From a bacterium (GTDB lineage: Bacteria > Actinomycetota > Acidimicrobiia > Spongiisociales > UBA11373), in contig JABMPV010000154.1 of NCBI GenBank assembly GCA_013202595.1, positions 1-21,226 on the forward strand: a DNA stretch of 21,226 nt, in the 5' to 3' direction. The notes below the pieces were generated by a model that did no database searches, was not told the DNA's origin, and saw only the letters and a list, made by a program, of their open reading frames with translations. Below are positions 1 through 6,679 of the stretch, piece by piece; position 1 is the stretch's first letter; each line of letters starts with the position of its first letter. The translations under genes and the position numbers were made by a program.

Positions 1-24
1 CCATGATGGTGCAGCGCCGGGCAA

Positions 25-30
25 TAGGCT
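25..30 (+). promoter_or_regulatory. -10 box of a probable leaderless promoter
   Basis: TAGGCT fits the actinobacterial TANNNT -10 consensus. It ends 6 nt before the GTG start at 37, so transcription would begin at or next to the start codon. There is no Shine-Dalgarno sequence in between. The -35 region is near the window edge and not clear. Confidence 0.55.
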
Positions 31-36
31 GGCCCT

Positions 37-1839
37 GTGCTGCGATTCGGAATCTCCGCCCTCCCACCCGACGATGGTGACGACCGGGTGTTTCTCGACG
101 GGTTGGTCGAGAAGGGCCATGACGCTTTCGAGGTGTCCTTCACCAAGGGGTTCCCCTGGAAGGAGAAGCGCTGTGCCGCCTTTGGCGACCTGGCAGCGGA
201 GCGAGGGGTGGCGCTTTCCATCCATGCCCCGTACTGCGCCGTTCTCACCGTGGACGACCCTGAGAAGGCGGTGAAGACCCGCTCGGCCGTCGAGCACACC
301 ATGAAGCTGGGCTCGGCGATGGGCGCTCGCGTGGTGGTGGCCCACACAGGCCACGTCAAGGGTCGCTCGGCCGATGTGCTGCACCGCCTCACTGCCGAGA
401 GCCTCGACGTGATCGAACCGAAGGTGCGGCACCTGGGGGTAGCCCTGGGCCTCGAAGTGGGTGGCACGACCGGAGCGTTCGGGACACTCGGAGACATCGC
501 GCTGATCGCGGGGGATTACTCGTTTGTCCATCCGGTGGTCGACTGGGCCCACGTCCATGCGATGTCGAGCGGCGCGCTCACATCGCCCGATGCCTTCCGC
601 GCCGTCTTCGCCTTCCTCCGCGACAACTTCCCCGGCTGGGCCATCGATCCGCTCCACTGCCACTTCAGCGATACCGTGTTCGGCGACCAGGGCGAGATCC
701 GCCATGTCGCCTACGGCGAGGGCACGCTTCGAGCCGGGCCGCTCATCCAGGTGATCGTCGCTGACGGGGTTCGGGCCACTGTGATCTCCGAAGCCCGTGA
801 CCCGGCCAGCCATGCGGCGATCCAGGATGAAGTGGAGTCGTCCCTCGTGGAGGCCAAGCCACCGTCGAAGGGGGCCACGAGGTCGCTCGCATCCGGTCTG
901 GTGGACATCCCCGCACCGCTGCCGGTGCATGTCGAAGGCGATGATCTGATGGCAGATTCGCTCGATCGGCCGGTGCGCTTCCGCAATGTCGACAAGCCGT
1001 TCTTCCCCGACGGGTACACCAAGGGAGATCTGCTGCAGTACTACTCGGCCATCGCCCCCATCCTGTTGCCCCACCTCGCCGACCGGGCCATTGTCATGTC
1101 CCGGTATCCCGATGGCGCCGACGGCCCATCCTTCTACGAGAAGCAGGCTCCTTCGCACACCCCGGCATGGCTGCAGCGCGCCCCCATCTTCTCCGAGCAT
1201 CGTGGCGAACCGATCGAGTTCGTCACGGCATCCGACGCCTCGGCTCTTCTGTGGATCGTCAACCTGGGAGCCATCGAGATGCACCCATGGCTCAGCAGGA
1301 CGGATCGCCAGGAGGCGCCCGACTTCGCCATCTTCGATCTCGACCCAGCCGATGGCGCAGGCCCCGATCAGGTTGCGGCGACGGCTCGGCTGATCAAGGT
1401 GGTTCTCGACAAACTGGGGTTGATCGGATACCCCAAGGTCTCCGGCGCCACGGGAATCCACATCTACGTGCCGCTCGATCCAGTGCATGAGTATGCGCGG
1501 GTACGCCGGTTCGTCGAGGCAGTTGGCAGGCTGATCGTCGCCGCCGATCCGACACTGGCGACGATGGAATGGGACATTCCCAAGCGTCACGGGAAGGTCT
1601 TCATCGACCACAACCAGAACGTCGGTGGTAAGACGATTGCTTCGGTGTACTCGGTTCGGCCTCGCGTCGGGGCTCCGGTGTCTACCCCGCTGCTGTGGGA
1701 CGAGGTGGGCGAGATCGCACCGGATGGGATCACCATCGGCACCATCTGGGATCGCCTGCGCAGCCATGGCGACCTGTTCGCACCGGTGCTGCGAGGTGGC
1801 CAGCGCCTCGACGGTGTCGAGGCAGCCCTCGGCTTGTAG
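37..1839 (+). CDS. Endonuclease IV-like TIM barrel fused to LigD-type primase-polymerase
   Basis: A 600-aa two-domain protein. Residues 1-260 resemble the AP endonuclease family 2 TIM barrel (endonuclease IV/Nfo): candidate metal ligands are H63 (SIHAPY), H103 and H106 (AHTGH), E140 (LEVGG), D169 and H172 (VDWAHVHA), H209 (CHFSD), H223 followed by a YGEG motif (226-229), and E252 (SEAR). After a linker (about 262-305), residues 310-600 match the LigD polymerase domain: a YTKGDLLQYY segment (327-336), catalytic pair D434/D436 (FDLDP), SGATGIHIYVPL (469-480) and D524 in IDHNQN. The family makes short gap-filling or ribonucleotide additions in bacterial end joining; endonuclease IV cuts at abasic sites and trims blocked 3' ends. 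Combining both in one chain suggests end cleaning plus filling, which is inference. No ligase domain and no Ku are visible here. The GTG start at 37 has no ribosome binding site but sits 6 nt after TAGGCT. The catalytic state of the barrel is uncertain. Confidence 0.88.
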   Translation: MLRFGISALPPDDGDDRVFLDGLVEKGHDAFEVSFTKGFPWKEKRCAAFGDLAAERGVALSIHAPYCAVLTVDDPEKAVKTRSAVEHTMKLGSAMGARVVVAHTGHVKGRSADVLHRLTAESLDVIEPKVRHLGVALGLEVGGTTGAFGTLGDIALIAGDYSFVHPVVDWAHVHAMSSGALTSPDAFRAVFAFLRDNFPGWAIDPLHCHFSDTVFGDQGEIRHVAYGEGTLRAGPLIQVIVADGVRATVISEARDPASHAAIQDEVESSLVEAKPPSKGATRSLASGLVDIPAPLPVHVEGDDLMADSLDRPVRFRNVDKPFFPDGYTKGDLLQYYSAIAPILLPHLADRAIVMSRYPDGADGPSFYEKQAPSHTPAWLQRAPIFSEHRGEPIEFVTASDASALLWIVNLGAIEMHPWLSRTDRQEAPDFAIFDLDPADGAGPDQVAATARLIKVVLDKLGLIGYPKVSGATGIHIYVPLDPVHEYARVRRFVEAVGRLIVAADPTLATMEWDIPKRHGKVFIDHNQNVGGKTIASVYSVRPRVGAPVSTPLLWDEVGEIAPDGITIGTIWDRLRSHGDLFAPVLRGGQRLDGVEAALGL

Positions 1840-1840
1840 G

Positions 1841-1868
1841 TTGCGCGCGTCAGAGGGCGGGCTACGGT
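1841..1868 (+). promoter_or_regulatory. Candidate promoter of the RRM protein gene
   Basis: TTGCGC (1841-1846) and TACGGT (1863-1868) are separated by 16 nt and lie just after the fusion gene's stop codon. A start near 1875 would give a leader of about 160 nt before the RRM gene. The stretch 1869-2037 contains no gene that I can support. It may be an untranslated leader; I see no known riboswitch in it. Confidence 0.4.
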
Positions 1869-2037
1869 ATCGGCTGCGCGTGTCATCAGATGTGCGGCGC
1901 CGGTCTTTGCTTCTTCTGTTCCGTCGAGTGAAGTCGCCGCAGGACCCAGGCTTTCAATCGGCACCCGTCGACCGAAGCCCGGGACTTGCCTGTGGGGCGT
2001 GAAGGTTTGACGGTTCAGGGCTCAAAGGAGCACAGAA

Positions 2038-2292
2038 ATGGCAACGAACATCTACGTGGGGAATCTCGCATTCTCCACCGACTCCTCAAACCTGCGGACA
2101 CTCTTCTCCGAGTACGGTGAAGTCACCAATGCGCAGGTCATCCAGGACCGCGACACCGGCCGCTCCCGCGGCTTCGGTTTCGTCGAAATGGCTTCTGCCG
2201 AAGAGGCCGAGAAGGCGATCGCCGAGACCAACGGCGCCACCGTCGACGGACGTCAGCTCAATGTGAACATCGCACGCGAGCGTTCCCGCTAG
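2038..2292 (+). CDS. Single-RRM RNA-binding protein
   Basis: An 84-aa protein that is almost entirely one RNA recognition motif. RNP2 is IYVGNL (5-10) and RNP1 is RGFGFVEM (44-51), with the RNA-stacking aromatics Y6, F46 and F48 present. The glycine-rich tail of many plant and cyanobacterial relatives is absent; the protein ends in a short basic RERSR. Such small RRM proteins bind single-stranded RNA and are often cold- or stress-induced, but their targets in actinobacteria are not well defined. An AAAGGAG ribosome binding site (2024-2030) supports the ATG at 2038. It is probably monocistronic, with its own candidate promoter at 1841-1868 and a terminator at 2311-2343. The family call is firm; the physiological role is inferred. 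Confidence 0.93.
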   Translation: MATNIYVGNLAFSTDSSNLRTLFSEYGEVTNAQVIQDRDTGRSRGFGFVEMASAEEAEKAIAETNGATVDGRQLNVNIARERSR

Positions 2293-2310
2293 AGCTACCA
2301 ACCTCTAACG

Positions 2311-2343
2311 AAAAGCGCCGGAGGCTGACGCCCCGGCGCTTTT
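2311..2343 (+). terminator. Intrinsic terminator after the RRM gene
   Basis: Arms AAAAGCGCCGG (2311-2321) and CCGGCGCTTTT (2333-2343) pair perfectly over 11 bp. An inner GGC/GCC stem with a TGAC loop (2323-2332) extends the hairpin past one bulged A. The arms end in A4 and T4, so it can act in both directions: mainly for the RRM gene, and possibly also on minus-strand reads past the sulfurtransferase. Confidence 0.85.
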
Positions 2344-2460
2344 CTACGTCCAGGCACGGTCCGGGTGGTGTCGGGCCGAGGCATCGTGGTGTGAGACGCG
2401 CAGCGCCACCATTCGCATGGAACACGCAACGGACTTCTTGCCGATACCCGATGCCGACTT

Positions 2461-2485
2461 ACTGATGACCGATGACCGACGACTG
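2461..2485 (+). repeat. Dispersed simple repeat, copy 1
   Basis: An intergenic run of short GATGACC-like units ending in GATGACCGACGACTG (2471-2485). The same 15 bases occur at 8815-8829, and a related inverted copy lies at 7666-7693. This copy is in the 3' flank of the sulfurtransferase gene. The function is unknown. The rest of 2344-2490 shows no gene. Confidence 0.6.
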
Positions 2486-2490
2486 GCTCC

Positions 2491-3312
2491 TCAGCCCGTC
2501 GCGATCTCCATCCCTGAGCTGCTCCAATCACTCCATGAGCCGGGGTAGAGGATCGGCTCCGGGAGGCCGGTGGCGACGATGGCCAGGATGTTGTGGCAGG
2601 CGGTGACGCCACTGCCGCAGTAGACGACGGTATCGGGGTCCTCGACGCCAAGGGATCGGAAGCGCTCAGTGAGCGCCTCTCGGGAGATGAACGACCCCGA
2701 AGCGGTCAGGCTGTCCTCGTAGGGGGCGTTGAGCGCAGTTGGGATATGGCCGCCGATCGGATCGATCGGCTCGTCCTCGCCCCGGTACCGTTCGGGGGCG
2801 CGGGCATCGAGCACGGTGAGCGTGCCCAGTCGAGAAGCGAGAGCCTCCCTATCGATGCTCCTGGTCGTCGCCTGTCTGACGGTGAGGACCGCAGCTCCGA
2901 GATCGGGGACCTCGGAGGCAACGGCGTGGCCGGCCTCCGTCCAGGCCGGTATTCCGCCGTCGAGGACCCTGACCTCCTTGTGGCCGAGGTCTCGCAACAT
3001 CCACCAGAGGCGTGCTGCGATCGCCCCGCCCCGGTCGTCGTAGACGACCACCGTGTGCTCGTCACCGATTCCGAGAGCTCCGAGGGTCCCGGCCGTCGTC
3101 GCTCGGTCGGGGAGCGGGTGGCGTCCCGGTCCTTCGAGCACGCTCAGGTGTTCATCCAGGTTCACGAAGATGGCGCCGGGGATGTGTGCTTCGGCGTGCG
3201 CGGCCGGGCCCGCTGCGTGGTCGGCGAGGTACCAGCGCACATCGCAAATCCTCACGGACGGGTGGTCGATGATCGCCGCCAGGTCGGTGACGGTGATGAG
3301 TGGATCAGCCAT
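2491..3312 (-). CDS. Thiosulfate/3-mercaptopyruvate sulfurtransferase (tandem rhodanese)
   Basis: A 273-aa two-domain rhodanese of usual family length. The N-terminal inactive domain (about 1-125) contains DVRWYL and HIPGAIFVNLDEHLS; the C-terminal catalytic domain (about 145-273) contains LDARAPERYRGE and the active-site loop CGSGVTAC with nucleophile C232. The CGSGVT loop is the form found in 3-mercaptopyruvate sulfurtransferases and many bacterial SseA/CysA-type enzymes; the true donor cannot be fixed from sequence. These enzymes move sulfane sulfur to cyanide or thiols in the cytoplasm. The ATG at 3312 overlaps the end of the upstream gene by 8 nt, pointing to translational coupling. A longer open frame runs upstream but is antisense-like to the neighbouring gene, so I did not extend the start. 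Confidence 0.92.
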   Translation of the reverse strand: MADPLITVTDLAAIIDHPSVRICDVRWYLADHAAGPAAHAEAHIPGAIFVNLDEHLSVLEGPGRHPLPDRATTAGTLGALGIGDEHTVVVYDDRGGAIAARLWWMLRDLGHKEVRVLDGGIPAWTEAGHAVASEVPDLGAAVLTVRQATTRSIDREALASRLGTLTVLDARAPERYRGEDEPIDPIGGHIPTALNAPYEDSLTASGSFISREALTERFRSLGVEDPDTVVYCGSGVTACHNILAIVATGLPEPILYPGSWSDWSSSGMEIATG

Positions 3313-3835
3313 GGACTCGATGCTGCCCCTTCGATCCGCGATTCGGGACCATGACACCGGGCGCTGCGGCGGCTTCCCATGGTCTGGCCAGGACGTGCCA
3401 GGCCAGGGCGACCACCACCACGGGGACGGCGATGACACTGTGGAGGTGGAGACGGTTGTAGGACAGGACACCGCCACTGAACTGGCCCACCTCTTCGCGC
3501 CCGAGCCGGAGTTTCCAGCGCCGGGGGATCGGGTCACTGGTGAGATTGGCCGAGAACGTTGGGCCGGAGACCTCCCACGATCGTCCGAGCCATGATGTCC
3601 TGGTGGCCCGCCCCACCTCGGTGTCGCCCGACATGGCGACCACGGTGCCCCAAGCGTCGGGGGCGAGCACGAGATCGGTGCCGTCCGCAAGGACGACGTA
3701 CGACGTGTGGCGGGTGGGCTCTCTGGTGAGTGTGGCCGCCCGGTTTCCTGCCGAGGTGAGCACCCACTTGTTGGACATGAAGTTGCTGCGCGCTTCTGTC
3801 TCACCGATCACTACAGGCACTCTGGTGACAGCCAT
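3305..3835 (-). CDS. Unidentified protein with one C-terminal membrane segment
   Basis: A 176-aa protein that I do not recognise with certainty. Residues 20-130 look like a beta-rich domain with short strands and turns (KWVLTSAG, TSYVVLADG, WGTVVAMSG, SWEVSGPTF, RWKLRLG), loosely like the LURP-one/scramblase-like barrel; that is a guess from texture. A hydrophobic stretch at about 133-150 (SVIAVPVVVVALAWHVLA) is a likely single membrane helix, followed by a short basic tail. It sits 21 nt after the YbaN-like gene and overlaps the sulfurtransferase start by 8 nt, so the three genes are probably co-transcribed. The ATG at 3835 lies 6 nt after TACTCT on the minus strand, so it may also have its own leaderless start. 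Confidence 0.75.
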   Translation of the reverse strand: MAVTRVPVVIGETEARSNFMSNKWVLTSAGNRAATLTREPTRHTSYVVLADGTDLVLAPDAWGTVVAMSGDTEVGRATRTSWLGRSWEVSGPTFSANLTSDPIPRRWKLRLGREEVGQFSGGVLSYNRLHLHSVIAVPVVVVALAWHVLARPWEAAAAPGVMVPNRGSKGQHRVHG

Positions 3836-3841
3836 GAGCCG

Positions 3842-3847
3842 AGAGTA
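3842..3847 (-). promoter_or_regulatory. -10 box of a probable leaderless promoter
   Basis: On the minus strand TACTCT is followed by 6 nt and then the ATG at 3835. There is no ribosome binding site between. It would give an internal transcription start inside the three-gene minus-strand unit. Confidence 0.5.
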
Positions 3848-3856
3848 CCCGCCGAC

Positions 3857-4267
3857 TCAGCCGGCTTGCCGGTCCACGATGGGAAGTCGCGCTACATAGG
3901 CAATCGCCAACACTCCGATGAGTGCCATGGCCGCCCGGACCCACAGCACGTCGAACCTCCAGATCGACAGGCTGAATGCCAGCGACATGGCGACGATGGC
4001 CACCATCTTCACTCGCATGGGTATGCCGCGGCCCGCCTGGAAGTCGGAGAGCAATGTGCCGAACCTCGGGTGGTGCATCAGCCACGAGTGGAGTCTGTCC
4101 GACGACCGGGCGAGGAAGAATGCCGCGAGCAAGAGCGGTCCCGTGGTGGGGATCAGCGGGAGGACCACGCCGACTATTCCGAGCGCGAGGAAGAACACGC
4201 CGAATATGAAGTACACCGGTCGGAGCCATCGCCTGGTCTGAGCCACTGAGTGGTTCGTCACCTGCAT
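3857..4267 (-). CDS. YbaN-family (DUF454) inner-membrane protein
   Basis: A 136-aa membrane protein matching the DUF454/YbaN family. It has the typical block after the first helix (LPLIPTTGPLLLAAFFLARS) followed by SDRLHSWLMHHPRFG, then two more hydrophobic segments (about 90-105 and 112-128). The family's function is unknown. The chosen ATG (4267) lies 9 nt after TACTCT; a GTG at 4261 is an alternative. The open frame continues upstream, but that part runs antisense through the exonuclease gene and is rejected. It is the first gene of the minus-strand unit with the one-TM protein and the sulfurtransferase. Confidence 0.88.
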   Translation of the reverse strand: MQVTNHSVAQTRRWLRPVYFIFGVFFLALGIVGVVLPLIPTTGPLLLAAFFLARSSDRLHSWLMHHPRFGTLLSDFQAGRGIPMRVKMVAIVAMSLAFSLSIWRFDVLWVRAAMALIGVLAIAYVARLPIVDRQAG

Positions 4268-4276
4268 CGGCTGCGG

Positions 4277-4282
4277 AGAGTA
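4277..4282 (-). promoter_or_regulatory. -10 box for the YbaN-like gene (divergent promoter)
   Basis: TACTCT on the minus strand lies 9 nt before the ATG at 4267. It faces away from TACGAT at 4327-4332, so this 72-nt interval holds two divergent promoters. Confidence 0.5.
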
Positions 4283-4326
4283 CCTCTCGCAGTTTCCGAC
4301 ACCCATTCGGATTTCGGGCACCCGGT

Positions 4327-4332
4327 TACGAT
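4327..4332 (+). promoter_or_regulatory. -10 box of a probable leaderless promoter
   Basis: TACGAT lies 7 nt before the GTG at 4340, with no ribosome binding site between. It decides the start of the exonuclease gene: upstream in-frame starts would lie before this promoter element. Confidence 0.6.
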
Positions 4333-4339
4333 CCTCGGC

Positions 4340-5212
4340 GTGCGGACCCTTCATCTCATCGACGGCACCTACGAGTTGTTCCGCTCGTACTTCGGTGTTC
4401 CCAAGCGGACGGCGCCCAATGGCATGGAGGTGGGTGCGACCCACGGGTTGGTGCAGAGCACCCTGACGTTCATTGCGGATCACGGTGTGACCCATGTCGC
4501 CGCCGCCTTCGACACCATGATCGCCTCGTTTCGCAATCGGATCTATCCGGGGTACAAGACGGGTGAGGGAGTTCCGGAGGAGTTGCTCGCCCAGTTCCCC
4601 CTGGCCGAGGAGGCCATGGCCGCGATCGGGGTGACGGTCTGGTCGATGCTGGCCTACGAAGCCGACGACGCCATGGGCACAGCCGTCAGTCGATATGGCG
4701 ACGATTTCGATCGCGTCGTCATCCTCTCGCCGGACAAGGACCTCGCGCAGTGCGTCGACGGCAACCGGGTGGTCTCGTATGACAGGAGAAAGCGGGCCGA
4801 GGTCGACGAAGCCGGGGTGATCGAGAAGTTCGGCGTCTCGCCCGCCTCGATCCCCGACTACCTGGCCCTGGTGGGCGACAGCGCCGACGGGTTCCCCGGT
4901 CTGCCGGGCTGGGGTGCCAAGTCCTCGTCGCTCGTCCTTGCCGAGTACCAGCACATCGAAGCGATCCCATTGGACGCCGAGGATTGGTCGGTGACCGTGC
5001 GAGGAGCCGAAAGACTGGCCGAGGCACTCCGCAACGGGATGGCGAACGCCCTCCTCTTCAGGTACCTGGCCACGTTGCGGGAGGACGTGCCACTCACCGA
5101 GACCGTCGAGGACCTCGAGTGGCACGGCACTCGCCGAGGTGATTTCAACGCACTCTGCGACACATGGGGCTTCGGGACTCTGCGCAATCGACCGATCCGC
5201 TGGCAGGAGTAG
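4340..5212 (+). CDS. Stand-alone 5'-3' exonuclease (Pol I N-terminal/FEN family)
   Basis: A 290-aa protein matching the 5'-nuclease domain of DNA polymerase I, without a polymerase part. Acidic metal ligands are visible in order: D8 (LIDGTY), D58 (AFD), E107, D109 and D110 (YEADDAMG), D132 and D134 (SPDKDL), D180 and D183 (GDSADGFPG). The helix-hairpin-helix begins at FPGLPGWGAKSS (185-196). The arch segment reads FRNRIYPGYKTGEG, without the Arg usually found after YK. The family removes RNA primers and 5' flaps. The GTG at 4340 gives VRTLHLIDGTY, where the family normally begins; the frame is open upstream to 4250 but that extension has no homology-like features. The next gene starts 4 nt after the stop. 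Confidence 0.9.
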   Translation: MRTLHLIDGTYELFRSYFGVPKRTAPNGMEVGATHGLVQSTLTFIADHGVTHVAAAFDTMIASFRNRIYPGYKTGEGVPEELLAQFPLAEEAMAAIGVTVWSMLAYEADDAMGTAVSRYGDDFDRVVILSPDKDLAQCVDGNRVVSYDRRKRAEVDEAGVIEKFGVSPASIPDYLALVGDSADGFPGLPGWGAKSSSLVLAEYQHIEAIPLDAEDWSVTVRGAERLAEALRNGMANALLFRYLATLREDVPLTETVEDLEWHGTRRGDFNALCDTWGFGTLRNRPIRWQE

Positions 5213-5216
5213 AACC

Positions 5217-5564
5217 ATGAAGTTGCAACCGGTCGTCTACACGACGGATATGGGTACGACAGTGGGTTGGTATGAAGCAGTGCTCGATGTCGACCCGCCG
5301 TTCAGGTCGGACATGTGGACGGCGTTTCCCGTCGATGGAGCGACGCTCGGCATCCACCATGTCGAGGGCCCGCTGCCCGAGGGGAGCAGGGTCCATCTGT
5401 CACTCGTTGCCACGGAATCCCTCGAATCGCTGATAGAGCGACTCGAAGGCGTCGGGATAGAACTCGAGTCGGGTATCGAGGATCAACCGTTTGGCCGATC
5501 GTTCCTGCTCAGGGACCCCGAGGGCAATCCGATTCAGGTCAACGAGCACCGTCACCAGGAGTAG
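5217..5564 (+). CDS. VOC-superfamily (glyoxalase/bleomycin-resistance fold) protein
   Basis: A 115-aa protein with the vicinal-oxygen-chelate fold layout: an N-terminal VVYTTDMGTTVGWYEAVLDV, a central HLSLVATESLESLIERLEGVGIELESG, and a C-terminal FLLRDPEGNPIQVNEH. The RDPEGNPIQ tail is diagnostic for this superfamily, which includes glyoxalase I, dioxygenases and antibiotic-binding proteins. The substrate cannot be deduced. An AGGAG ribosome binding site (5205-5209), inside the end of the exonuclease gene, fixes the ATG at 5217, so the two genes are co-transcribed. An in-frame upstream ATG (5139) lies inside the exonuclease gene and is not preferred. Confidence 0.9.
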   Translation: MKLQPVVYTTDMGTTVGWYEAVLDVDPPFRSDMWTAFPVDGATLGIHHVEGPLPEGSRVHLSLVATESLESLIERLEGVGIELESGIEDQPFGRSFLLRDPEGNPIQVNEHRHQE

Positions 5565-5608
5565 ACCCGGGCTGCCGGGGCCGGATTTCAGGAAGGTTTG
5601 GAGGCTTG

Positions 5609-6217
5609 ATGAAGGCGGTCGTATTCGATCTCGGCGGCGTGATCCTCGAATCACCCATCCCGGTTGTGGCTGCACTCGAGAGCAGCCACGGAATCGAGCG
5701 CGGCGGTCTGCTCCCGGTGCTCATCGACCCCGGGGCATCCTTCGCTCTGCTGATGCGCGGCGAGGTCGATCCTGGAGACTTCGGCCCTCAGTTCGCCGAG
5801 GAGACCGCGGCGCTGGGTGTGGGCCCGGTGGACGGCGCGACGCTCCTCGAACGACTGGAGACCACGGTGACCGTCCGCCCCCAGATGATTGGCGCCGTTG
5901 TGGCCGTGCGAGGCGCCGGCTATCTGACCGGAGTCATCACCAACAACTGGCGCAAGTCCATCAACCCCGATTCCCACCTCGCAGACCTCTTCGATGTGTT
6001 CGTCGAGTCCTGGAAGGTTCGCCTCGTCAAGCCCGAACCAGAGATCTACATCGAGACGTGCAGCCGCTTGGGCGTGGCACCGTCCGAGGTCATCTTCCTC
6101 GACGACTTCACCGAGAACCTCGCTACCGCGAAGGATCTCGGGATGAGCACGATCTTGGTCACGGACCCTGACTACGCGATCACTGAACTCGGCCGACTGC
6201 TGGACCTGGATCTGTAG
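5609..6217 (+). CDS. HAD-superfamily (subfamily IA) hydrolase
   Basis: A 202-aa HAD phosphatase-like protein. Motif I is VVFDLGGVI with nucleophile D7; the second Asp of the usual DxD is replaced (DLGG), as in the YihX, epoxide-hydrolase N-domain and ACAD10-like group. Motif II is ITNN (110-113), motif III is K141 in VKPEPEIY, and motif IV is FLDD with D165 and D166. The cap is a short helical insert (about 15-90). The loss of the second Asp may mean an altered activity rather than classic phosphomonoesterase, but related YihX is active. GGAGG (5600-5604) supports the ATG at 5609 over a much longer open frame. It lies 44 nt after the VOC gene and probably belongs to the same operon. It ends 7 nt from a convergent gene. 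Confidence 0.9.
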   Translation: MKAVVFDLGGVILESPIPVVAALESSHGIERGGLLPVLIDPGASFALLMRGEVDPGDFGPQFAEETAALGVGPVDGATLLERLETTVTVRPQMIGAVVAVRGAGYLTGVITNNWRKSINPDSHLADLFDVFVESWKVRLVKPEPEIYIETCSRLGVAPSEVIFLDDFTENLATAKDLGMSTILVTDPDYAITELGRLLDLDL

Positions 6218-6224
6218 TCGGGCC

Positions 6225-6617
6225 TCAGGCGATGATCGCCACCGTGATGGCGGCGAAAGTGGTGGCCGACAGGCCGATTTCGGTGACGAGAGCCAGGTGA
6301 CGCAGCGACAAGCGTGTCATCTCGGTGATCTGGCCGACTCCCATGATGGCCATGTGGATCAGGAATGCCGTCACGGCGACCGTTGCGGCGAACGGCCAGT
6401 AGCCGCGGGAGAGGCGGAACCCGATCGAAGCGCCGAGGGCGGCCCCGATGAGTGTGGCGAGGATGGCATCGCGCAGCCATGGCCATCGAGGACCCGGGGG
6501 CGGATGCTCGTCCCAGTAGTAATGCTCCCAGTGCGGCTGGATGGCACACCTTCCGATCGAATCGAGTCGTCTCAGAGCGCGCGCTCGCAGGCTATCCAGT
6601 CGGGAAGCGGGTGTCAT
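6225..6617 (-). CDS. Small membrane protein of unknown function
   Basis: A 130-aa protein. Its first 48 residues are hydrophilic with an unusual aromatic and proline-rich stretch (HWEHYYWDEHPPPGPRWPW), followed by three likely membrane helices at about 50-66 (ILATLIGAALGASIGF), 73-92 (WPFAATVAVTAFLIHMAIMG) and 108-130 (LVTEIGLSATTFAAITVAII). I do not recognise a family. Only 7 nt separate its stop from the convergent HAD gene, and 62 nt separate its start from the divergent LLM gene. The start is the ATG at 6617; the longer open frame upstream is antisense to the LLM gene and is rejected. Confidence 0.65.
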   Translation of the reverse strand: MTPASRLDSLRARALRRLDSIGRCAIQPHWEHYYWDEHPPPGPRWPWLRDAILATLIGAALGASIGFRLSRGYWPFAATVAVTAFLIHMAIMGVGQITEMTRLSLRHLALVTEIGLSATTFAAITVAIIA

Positions 6618-6644
6618 CGGACGACGGTCCGGGTACGACCCACC

Positions 6645-6672
6645 TAATCTCGCCTCACCAGGCAACAAGGAG
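6645..6672 (+). promoter_or_regulatory. -10 box and ribosome binding site of the first LLM gene
   Basis: TAATCT (6645-6650) is a good TANNNT -10 box. It is followed by AAGGAG (6667-6672), 7 nt before the ATG at 6680. Unlike many neighbours, this gene therefore has a short leader with a Shine-Dalgarno sequence. Confidence 0.55.
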
Positions 6673-6679
6673 CACTCAT

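Noticed and set aside
2593..3354. A 253-aa plus-strand open frame opposite the sulfurtransferase
   Set aside because: It is antisense to a gene with a full active site, has no ribosome binding site and no family features.
4268..5218. N-terminal extension of the YbaN-like protein through the exonuclease region
   Set aside because: The extension is antisense to the exonuclease gene, while YbaN homologues are about 130 aa and the promoter element lies before 4267.
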